Part shown: positions 1 through 4,408 of the stretch, piece by piece
How the letters are laid out: every line of letters begins with the position of its first letter
Numbering within the stretch: the first letter of the stretch is position 1
Source: Bacillota bacterium
Lineage (GTDB): Bacteria; Bacillota; Sulfobacillia; RBS10-35; JAJYVN01
Direction: 5' to 3'
Assembly: GCA_021791995.1 (NCBI GenBank)
Contig: JAJYVN010000209.1
Span: 1-5,356, forward strand
DNA length: 5,356 nt
Notes under the pieces: generated by a model
The model's database searches: none
The model's input: the letters and a program-made list of their open reading frames with translations, nothing else
Told to the model about the DNA's origin: nothing
Position numbers and translations under genes: made by a program

Positions 1-2
1 AG

Positions 3-134
3 ATGCCCAACCGTTTTGCGGCTTGCCCTGTCGAGAGCATCTGTTCCCTTATCATAGGGTCATCATCCGATCACCGGCGCGTAATGTCAAGCGTCGATGT
101 CTACTCTGCTGGTCGTGTCCCGCTCGCACTATAG
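3..134 (+). pseudogene. Upstream-frame portion of the first Gfo/Idh/MocA oxidoreductase (out of frame with the rest)
   Basis: This frame is open from the left edge to a TAG at 132-134. It reads PNRFAACPVESICSLI, then VMSSVDVYSAGR, which resembles the family segment just after the Rossmann domain, where a helix ending in 'l...G.iG' leads into a strand such as 'V.SVDVYS.GR'. The clearly recognisable C-terminal domain follows in another frame (codons starting at 97, 100 and so on), which is open only from 58 onward. A net +1 shift between 58 and 131 would join them, giving roughly ...VDVYSAGR-S-HYSGGRTPRW. The match here is weak and judged by eye. The N-terminal NAD(P)-binding domain would lie left of the window. 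Alternatively this stretch is noise and the gene is a 5'-truncated remnant. Confidence 0.45.
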
Positions 135-678
135 CGGCGGCCGCACCCCTCGCTGGATTATCTGCGACATGGGCGTACACCACTTCGCCCTGCTCCAGGA
201 TTGGTTTGGTCTCCCTGAAGCCGTGTCAGCGTCGGCAGCCCACGACGCCTCGCAGCCAGATTTGGTGGGAGAGAACGTTGGTGTCGTTTGCCTTCAGTAT
301 GCGAACGGCCTGCGCGGTGTGGTCATCAACAATTGGTCGTACCGCGGCACCTGGCGAAGGGGGACGCCCACTGAGGAGGTGGTGATCCAGGGCGCCAATG
401 GGGCCATCAGTGCCACATCGGAAGATGGAGAAGTTGTCACATTGCATCCGGAAGGCAGTCGCCGACTCGCGTTTTCCGGCCACTGGTTTCCCGACGCCTT
501 TGGCGCCTCAATGCTGGAATTGTTACATGCGTTGAGCGAGGGGCGTGTGTCCCGCTGTCATGGGCGGGGGAATCTCGGTGCCATCGCGGTAATTGAAGCC
601 GCGTACCGGTCGATCGCAGAACGTGGTCGATCGGTTGCCTTAAGGGAAGTAAGCGAGATGTTTGGGGCACTCGGATAG
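97..678 (+). CDS. Gfo/Idh/MocA-family oxidoreductase, C-terminal domain (5' partial or frameshifted)
   Basis: This is the substrate-binding alpha/beta domain of an NAD(P)-dependent sugar or inositol-type dehydrogenase, a soluble cytoplasmic enzyme. Counting from the ATG at 97, residues 20-31 (WIICDMGVHHFA) match the family motif D-x-G-x-H-x-x-D near the active site. Asp24, Gly26 and His28 are kept, but the second Asp is Ala31. The end (HWFPDAFGASMLELLHALSEGR, then RGNLGAIAVIEAAYRS) matches the family C-terminus, 'FpdaF...m.eLl.Al.eGr...sgrdNL.t..lveAaYrS'. At 193 residues it is about half of a usual 330-390 residue member and lacks the GxGxxG Rossmann domain. The ATG at 97 is therefore probably not the true start. 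The reading frame upstream of the break appears to be the one at 3-134. DUF6807 follows after 47 bases on the same strand, so the two are probably co-transcribed. The exact substrate is unknown. Confidence 0.82.
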   Translation: MSTLLVVSRSHYSGGRTPRWIICDMGVHHFALLQDWFGLPEAVSASAAHDASQPDLVGENVGVVCLQYANGLRGVVINNWSYRGTWRRGTPTEEVVIQGANGAISATSEDGEVVTLHPEGSRRLAFSGHWFPDAFGASMLELLHALSEGRVSRCHGRGNLGAIAVIEAAYRSIAERGRSVALREVSEMFGALG

Positions 679-725
679 CGGGCGGGATCCCCGGCTGTGG
701 CATGGAATAGAGGGGACGGAGCGGT

Positions 726-1544
726 ATGGATCTGGTAGGCGTGCAGACTCGATCACGTCTGGAACTCCGGGGTGATGGCCGACTGCTCTGCGCGGTTGGT
801 CAGGGAAGCCATCACCCGTTTCTCTATCCGTTGTGTACGCCCGCAGGAGTACCGGTCACCGAGAATGGCCCATTCGACTATTCGCACCACCACTCTGTGT
901 GGCTGGCGCATGGAGCTGTGAACGGCTATGAAATGTGGGTGGAGGAAGCCCGCTTCTCCGCTCCAGGATCAATCGGTACCGTCGTAGCCACTCGGACCGA
1001 GCTCGAGTCGGCTACGGGTGCCGCGGGAGTTTCGGTTCGCCAAACCATCGAGTGGCGTGACCCCACATCGCGGGCGCTGGTGTCTGAAGATCGCGTCTGG
1101 CAGATTTCCGTCGCCGCCAACACACTGGTTGTGGATGTATTCGCAACCTTCAGGCCAGCGTCGCCGGCATTGCCGGTCACGTTGGATGCGACCAACCACG
1201 GACTCTTCGCTGTACGAGTCCACGACCAATTGGATGAGCTCGATGGTGGCCAACTGCGCAACGATGTCGGTGGCGAGGGCGAGGCGGCGACTAACCGCCA
1301 AGTCGCTGGGTGGGTGCAATACCGCGGAGCGGTTGTGGGCCGCCCGGTCGCCGTCACCGTCTACACGGATCCCCGCAACGGGGAGAGCGTTTGGCACACC
1401 CAGTCCTACGGGCTGATGTTGGTCAACCCCATCCGCCATGTGCCGAAATTGCTCCGCGCCGGAGATTCCTGGACGGTGCGCTTCCGCGTCGCGGCGACCG
1501 ACGGCTGGCCGGATGACGCAGCCACGCGATCGTTGGCCCTCTGA
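726..1544 (+). CDS. DUF6807 / PmoA-like family protein
   Basis: This intact 272-residue protein is recognised by family landmarks. FDYSHHHSVWLAHGAVNGYEMW (residues 50-71) corresponds to the His-rich 'HHRSLWfAHGdVNG..FW' block. The later stretches WVQYRGAVVGRPVAVTVYTDP (196-216) and SVWHTQSYGLMLVNPIR (221-237) correspond to 'W.dysG...g..vgi.i.dhP' and 'WHvr.YGl...NP'. The length fits the family. It has no signal peptide or membrane segment. Pfam long labelled the family 'methane oxygenase PmoA'; that name is misleading, since this is not the membrane methane monooxygenase subunit. The biochemical role is not established. Members often sit beside Gfo/Idh/MocA oxidoreductases, as here on both sides, which points to carbohydrate metabolism. 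The ATG at 726 has GGAG at 718-721 and AGGGG at 711-715 upstream. It is the only gene in the left cluster with no sign of a frame break. Confidence 0.85.
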   Translation: MDLVGVQTRSRLELRGDGRLLCAVGQGSHHPFLYPLCTPAGVPVTENGPFDYSHHHSVWLAHGAVNGYEMWVEEARFSAPGSIGTVVATRTELESATGAAGVSVRQTIEWRDPTSRALVSEDRVWQISVAANTLVVDVFATFRPASPALPVTLDATNHGLFAVRVHDQLDELDGGQLRNDVGGEGEAATNRQVAGWVQYRGAVVGRPVAVTVYTDPRNGESVWHTQSYGLMLVNPIRHVPKLLRAGDSWTVRFRVAATDGWPDDAATRSLAL

Positions 1545-1567
1545 GAGGTGGCGACATGCGGCTTAAC

Positions 1568-1607
1568 CGGTGCTCGAGTGATCGACCGGATCCGCCGCAG
1601 AGCACCG
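1568..1607 (+). repeat. 8-bp perfect inverted repeat between DUF6807 and the second oxidoreductase gene
   Basis: CGGTGCTC at 1568-1575 is the exact reverse complement of GAGCACCG at 1600-1607, with a 24-base loop. The loop itself holds the palindrome CGGATCCG (1587-1594), so a compound hairpin is possible. The repeat lies in the 108-base gap after the DUF6807 stop and about 46 bases before the next start codon. There is no T-run after it, so it is not a standard intrinsic terminator. It could be a processing or mRNA-stability hairpin, an operator, or chance in GC-rich DNA. Confidence 0.35.
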
Positions 1608-1638
1608 ATGGTGGTGAGCGTCACTGAAATGTTGGAGC

Positions 1639-1646
1639 AGGAGGGG
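1639..1646 (+). promoter_or_regulatory. Strong ribosome binding site fixing the start of the second oxidoreductase
   Basis: AGGAGGGG ends six bases before the ATG at 1653, and its AGGAGG core ends eight bases before it, which is close to ideal spacing. The frame is open further upstream, to a possible start at 1548. That extension would add 35 residues with no family resemblance, so 1653 is the better start: the Rossmann motif begins eight residues later. Confidence 0.8.
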
Positions 1647-1652
1647 ATCCAC

Positions 1653-2372
1653 ATGTCCAATGATCGGGTCCGGATTGGGATCATCGGTGGTGGGGGTATT
1701 GCGCAGGCGCATGCGGCCCAGTATCTCAAACTGCCAGATGTCCATGTCACGGCAGTGGCGGACATCGTTCCCGGCCGGGCCCAGGCGTTCATTGAGCGTA
1801 TGGGCCTAGTCGGTACGCGTGCCTTCACCGACTACCATGACCTCTTGGCGCTCGATATCGACGGCGTCGACATCTGCACGTTCAACCGTGCTCACTGCCA
1901 GCCCGCGATCGACGCACTGGTGGCCCACAAGCACACCATGGTCGTGAAGCCTATGTCGGTCACACTCGAGGAAGCCGTGGCCATGGTCCACACCAGTCGC
2001 AAAACCGGCGCCATGCTCATGATCAACTTCATCTCACGCTGGGAGCCGCACACACTCGCGGCGCGCCGGGTTGTCGCCTCTGGTGAACTCGGCCAAATCT
2101 ACTATGTGGAATCCGGGGGGGGACGCCGATACGGCATCCCCGGCGGAACGTTCATCTCCAAGGCCACCGCCGGAGGAGGCGCGGTACTGGATATAGGTTG
2201 CTATGCCATCGACACGGTGATGTACGCACTCGGCAATCCTCGGCCCCTGACGGTCTCGGCAACAACGAGCGCACACCTGGGTAGCTCGCCTGACTACAGC
2301 CCCCCCAACCGCACGAATACGGGCCGATTGACTCTCGCGCCTTCGACGTGGAAGACGTTGGGGTCGCTCTAA
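1653..2372 (+). CDS. Gfo/Idh/MocA-family oxidoreductase, part 1 of 2 (Rossmann domain and first half of substrate domain; frameshifted)
   Basis: This is an NAD(P)-dependent sugar dehydrogenase of the Gfo/Idh/MocA family. Residues 6-20 (VRIGIIGGGGIAQAH) form the N-terminal dinucleotide-binding loop. ADIVPGRAQAF follows at the end of the second strand. VKP at 98-100 corresponds to the conserved E-K-P motif: Lys99 and Pro100 are kept and Glu is replaced by Val. DIGCYAID at 180-187 is the D-x-G-x-(H/Y)-x-x-D block. Tyr at 184 in place of His recalls the glucose-fructose oxidoreductase and dihydrodiol dehydrogenase branch. Family resemblance stops at about residue 218, at a run of seven C. After it this frame reads unrelated residues to a TAA at 2370-2372. 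The rest of the protein continues in the -1 frame to 2734. Joined by one added base, the product is 360 residues, a normal family length. Confidence 0.88.
   Translation: MSNDRVRIGIIGGGGIAQAHAAQYLKLPDVHVTAVADIVPGRAQAFIERMGLVGTRAFTDYHDLLALDIDGVDICTFNRAHCQPAIDALVAHKHTMVVKPMSVTLEEAVAMVHTSRKTGAMLMINFISRWEPHTLAARRVVASGELGQIYYVESGGGRRYGIPGGTFISKATAGGGAVLDIGCYAIDTVMYALGNPRPLTVSATTSAHLGSSPDYSPPNRTNTGRLTLAPSTWKTLGSL
2300..2306 (+). other. C7 homopolymer at the probable frame break of the second oxidoreductase
   Basis: Seven C residues follow AG, and the upstream frame reads AGC CCC CCC AAC. The -1 frame has a TGA at 2291-2293, so the switch must fall between 2294 and the TAA at 2370. Moving frame within the C run gives ...SPDYSPPQPHEYGPIDSRAFDVED, which flows into the recognisable downstream domain. 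The arrangement also formally fits a slippery heptamer, C CCC CCC. A dropped base in a homopolymer is the simpler explanation. Confidence 0.6.
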
Positions 2373-2734
2373 TCCGTCTGGAAGGCGGCATTACCTTCGT
2401 TTTCAAGATCTCTTGGGCGATGCATCTCGATACACTTGGTCCGTTGATTTTTCTGGGGACGCGCGGCGGATTTAACGTAACGGCACAGAGGCTGTTTCAC
2501 GAATACTCCGGATTTCGGTCGCATTCCGACTTGCAGCTACCGGATGTGCATCGTGATTTCCCGCCGATGTACACATACTTTAAGTCCATCGAATCCTTCA
2601 CAAACGCGATCCGCAACGGAGGACCGAATCCCGTTCCGGGCGAAGAGGTGATTTATTCACAGGCAATCATTGATGGTATTTATCGCTCGGCGGCCAGTGG
2701 GCGCGAGGTCGTGATCGATATTCCGGCACTGTAG
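2300..2734 (+). CDS. Gfo/Idh/MocA-family oxidoreductase, part 2 of 2 (C-terminal part, -1 frame)
   Basis: This is the continuation of the gene starting at 1653. FDVEDVGVALIRLEGGITFVFKISWAMH matches the family pattern 'vED.a.alirfenGa.l.le.sWa.h', which forms strands of the open-faced beta sheet. GTRGGFNV and the end segment, IESFTNAIRNGGPNPVPGEEVIYSQAIIDGIYRSAASGREVVI, match the usual C-terminus ('..F..AI..G..p..pgee.l....iidaiY.Sa..Gr.v.i'). The stop is TAG at 2732-2734. As an independent ORF its first start codon is the GTG at 2348, with no convincing ribosome binding site, so I do not treat it as a separate gene. It is the last + strand gene before the convergent junction. Confidence 0.85.
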   Translation, partial: PPQPHEYGPIDSRAFDVEDVGVALIRLEGGITFVFKISWAMHLDTLGPLIFLGTRGGFNVTAQRLFHEYSGFRSHSDLQLPDVHRDFPPMYTYFKSIESFTNAIRNGGPNPVPGEEVIYSQAIIDGIYRSAASGREVVIDIPAL

Positions 2735-2843
2735 CGGCGGGGACTTGCGGGGTCAGCAACCGATAGGCGTGCGGAGGAACGGAGAGCGTCGCTCGAGTGC
2801 TGGCGTCGCGCAACCGTCACACCGAATGGATCCGCTGGACGAC
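2735..2843. other. Convergent intergenic gap between the two clusters
   Basis: These 109 bases separate the 3' ends of the + strand and - strand clusters. The only hairpin noticed is a tiny one, GAGC-GTC-GCTC around 2784-2794, with no T-run on either side. I see no convincing intrinsic terminator and no coding signal of a recognisable family. Confidence 0.5.
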
Positions 2844-3119
2844 TCAGCGCAACACCTGGCGTCGGGTCGCTTCGTCCGGCGCGGGCGCAAAGGTATCAGC
2901 CGATATGACCAAGGGCGAATGCAGTGCTGGCAACGCCACCCGATCTTCGATTCGAATCCCGCCCACCGCTTTCGCCGGCAGATGTGTCTGCGGGACGACC
3001 GCCGCGAAAAAGTCGGAAACCGACGCCTCCGGGCGCTCGACCCGTTCATCGAAACCAAGGTGAGCAATCACGGCGTCCGCTCCCAGCGCCTCCATCCATT
3101 GTCGCCTCCGCGCCGTAAT
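2844..3119 (-). CDS. HPS/KGPDC-like protein, part 2 of 2 (C-terminal half, shifted frame)
   Basis: This is the C-terminal half of the gene that starts at 3486. The frame is open below 3143, where a TGA lies at 3146-3144. RRRQWMEALGADAVIAHLGFDER matches the 3-hexulose-6-phosphate synthase stretch 'ELEELGVDYIGVHTGTDEQ', keeping the His-x-Gly-x-Asp-Glu core. LPAKAVGGI matches 'VPVAVAGGI', part of the phosphate-binding end of the barrel. The protein then ends with HSPLVISADTFAPAPDEATRRQVLR. Joined to part 1 by removing one base near 3105-3120, for instance ...STDYGRRRQWMEALGAD, the whole is 213 residues, the usual length of the family. It is transcribed leftward and is the last gene of the right cluster. 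Confidence 0.75.
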   Translation of the reverse strand: MTARRRQWMEALGADAVIAHLGFDERVERPEASVSDFFAAVVPQTHLPAKAVGGIRIEDRVALPALHSPLVISADTFAPAPDEATRRQVLR

Positions 3120-3486
3120 CCGTGCTGCCGAGCACGTCCCCCATCACACGCACGCCGCACCAACGAGCCTCCCGCACAACGGCACGGACCGTTGCGCCGT
3201 GTGCGCGTCCCATCACCACAACCCAGGACGCACCCGCCTCGGCAGCGAGACGCGTCTCGCGCGCACCCCCATCCATGATCTGCAGGTCAGCCACGACCGG
3301 ATAATCGGGAAACGCGCAGTGCAACGCATGAACACTGTGCATACCCTCGGCCAGGATAAGGGGTATCCCCGCCTCCAGCCAGTCGACGCCAGCCTCCACC
3401 GCCAGCCGCGCCATGCGCAGTGCGTCATCCGTCGAAATGAGATCCACCGATCGTTGGACCACGGGCCGCTCTGCCAGCTTCACCAA
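3046..3486 (-). CDS. Orotidine-5'-phosphate decarboxylase superfamily protein (HPS/KGPDC-like), part 1 of 2; frameshifted
   Basis: This is the N-terminal half of a (beta/alpha)8 barrel resembling 3-hexulose-6-phosphate synthase and 3-keto-L-gulonate-6-phosphate decarboxylase. Those enzymes make or break a C-C bond next to a phosphorylated ketose, using Mg2+. SVDLISTDDALRMARLAVEAG (13-33), LEAGIPLILAEGMHSVHALHCAFPDYPVVADL (37-68) and AGASWVVVMGRAHGATVRAVV (84-104) align closely with the synthase by eye. The signature D-x-K-x-x-D reads DLQIMD (67-72): both Asp are kept, but the catalytic Lys is Gln69 (codon CAG). After about DVLGSTDYGA the frame runs into unrelated sequence and ends at 3046. 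The family-like continuation is in another frame (2844-3119). The start is TTG 3486 or GTG 3483, both served by a good ribosome binding site. The beginning overlaps the end of the isomerase frame by about 60 bases. The reaction is uncertain. Confidence 0.8.
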   Translation of the reverse strand: MVKLAERPVVQRSVDLISTDDALRMARLAVEAGVDWLEAGIPLILAEGMHSVHALHCAFPDYPVVADLQIMDGGARETRLAAEAGASWVVVMGRAHGATVRAVVREARWCGVRVMGDVLGSTDYGAEATMDGGAGSGRRDCSPWFR

Positions 3487-4408
3487 CCGTGGCCCTTCCT
3501 CCCCAGCATCGTGTGATCACGCTGCGGAGAAACCGCGCGGAGGCTGCGATGTCTTCCAGACCCTCCGCCCCCCCGCGTTGACCGTCCTCAATCGAGATCC
3601 ACCCCGCAAACCCCCTACGCGCCAACCGGGCAAGGATCTCGTCGTAGTTGTTCAGTCCCGTCCCCACCACGCCATGCTGCAGCGCTTCTGGATATCCAAC
3701 CCCTCGGTGAGCACCGAGATCCGCCAGGGTATAACCAGGGCGGAGCGACCGGTCGCTGGCATGCATACACACGACCAGATCCAGGACCTGATCGAGCAAG
3801 GCCAAGGGGTCCTCACCCGCAATGAGCGCGTTGGATGGATCGAAGTTGACTCCAAACCACGGGGATGTGACGCGACGCACGATGGTCAAGAACGCCTCCG
3901 AGTGTTGCGCGAACTCGGGGTAGGACCAAAGTCCATCCTTGTAATGATTCTCCATGACTAGAAAGACCCGCTTCTTCTCCGCATACGGCACCAGCTTCTC
4001 GATGGCCTCAACAACGCATTGGACGCCTTCGTCCAATGCAACCGCTGGCCACCGCTGACCCGAAAGCACGCGCACGCTGCACCAGGACCCATGGGGATTG
4101 AGTTCGGCCATAACATCGATCAGGGTACGCTCCTCAGCGATCGCCCGTTCCCATGCGCCCGGGCGCGGATCGATGAAGTCCGGCGAGGCGCACATCATCG
4201 GCAGGGAGAGTCCCACCTCGGCGGCGAGATTCCGCAATCGCGCCAGGTAGGGCGCATCCCTTCCCTCGAGAAATCCCGGGTACAGTTCGACACCGTCGAC
4301 GCCCAGGGATGCGGCAGCCCGGATCCAATCCTCGAGCGACCATCCCGTGCGGTCGAGCAGTTGCTGGAAGAAGCCTTTCGGGAACGCGGCGATTCGCGGC
4401 CTGTCCAT
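3425..4408 (-). CDS. Sugar phosphate isomerase/epimerase family TIM-barrel protein (xylose-isomerase-like)
   Basis: This is a 327-residue protein of the AP-endonuclease-2 / xylose isomerase-like barrel family, whose members isomerise or epimerise keto-sugars with a divalent metal. Recognisable blocks are GVDGVELYPGF (36-46), VRVLSGQ (112-118), VMENHYKDGLWS (151-162), FGVNFDPSNAL (185-195), CMHASDR (214-220), LQHGVVGTGLNNYDEI (243-258) and GFAGWISIEDG (266-276). Glu153, Asp190, His216 and Glu274 sit where the family's metal ligands are expected. The ATG at 4408 overlaps the TAA of the upstream dehydrogenase by one base (TAATG), so translation is probably coupled. The frame is open further upstream to 4567, but that would lie inside the dehydrogenase. 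Family resemblance ends near ARFLRSVI (291-298). The last 29 residues are low-complexity-like and read into the next gene, so the true C-terminus may be shorter. The substrate is not deducible. Confidence 0.87.
   Translation of the reverse strand: MDRPRIAAFPKGFFQQLLDRTGWSLEDWIRAAASLGVDGVELYPGFLEGRDAPYLARLRNLAAEVGLSLPMMCASPDFIDPRPGAWERAIAEERTLIDVMAELNPHGSWCSVRVLSGQRWPAVALDEGVQCVVEAIEKLVPYAEKKRVFLVMENHYKDGLWSYPEFAQHSEAFLTIVRRVTSPWFGVNFDPSNALIAGEDPLALLDQVLDLVVCMHASDRSLRPGYTLADLGAHRGVGYPEALQHGVVGTGLNNYDEILARLARRGFAGWISIEDGQRGGAEGLEDIAASARFLRSVITRCWGGRATVGEAGRAARGPTIGGSHFDG
3493..3504 (-). promoter_or_regulatory. Ribosome binding site of the HPS/KGPDC-like gene
   Basis: Read on the - strand, GGGGAGGAAGGG spans 3504-3493. 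Its end lies six bases before the TTG at 3486 and nine before the GTG at 3483. No ATG is available in this frame (a TGA occurs at 3519-3517), so the gene uses a TTG or GTG start. The site lies inside the 3' end of the isomerase gene. Confidence 0.6.

Noticed and set aside
969..1439. - strand open frames within the DUF6807 gene
   Set aside because: They are shadow frames; the + strand frame carries the conserved family blocks.
1548..1652. N-terminal extension of the second oxidoreductase from a start at 1548
   Set aside because: It has no family resemblance and bypasses the very strong ribosome binding site before 1653.
2784..2794. Small hairpin GAGC-GTC-GCTC in the convergent gap as a terminator
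   Set aside because: The stem is only four base pairs and no T-run follows on either strand.
2745..3278. Long + strand open frame of 177 codons opposite the HPS-like gene
   Set aside because: Its product is Arg/Pro/His-rich with no family resemblance, and it lies antisense to a well-recognised gene. It is a shadow frame of GC-rich DNA.
3413..3961. + strand open frames opposite the isomerase (also 4019-4597)
   Set aside because: They are antisense shadows with no domain-like pattern, while the - strand protein matches its family almost throughout.
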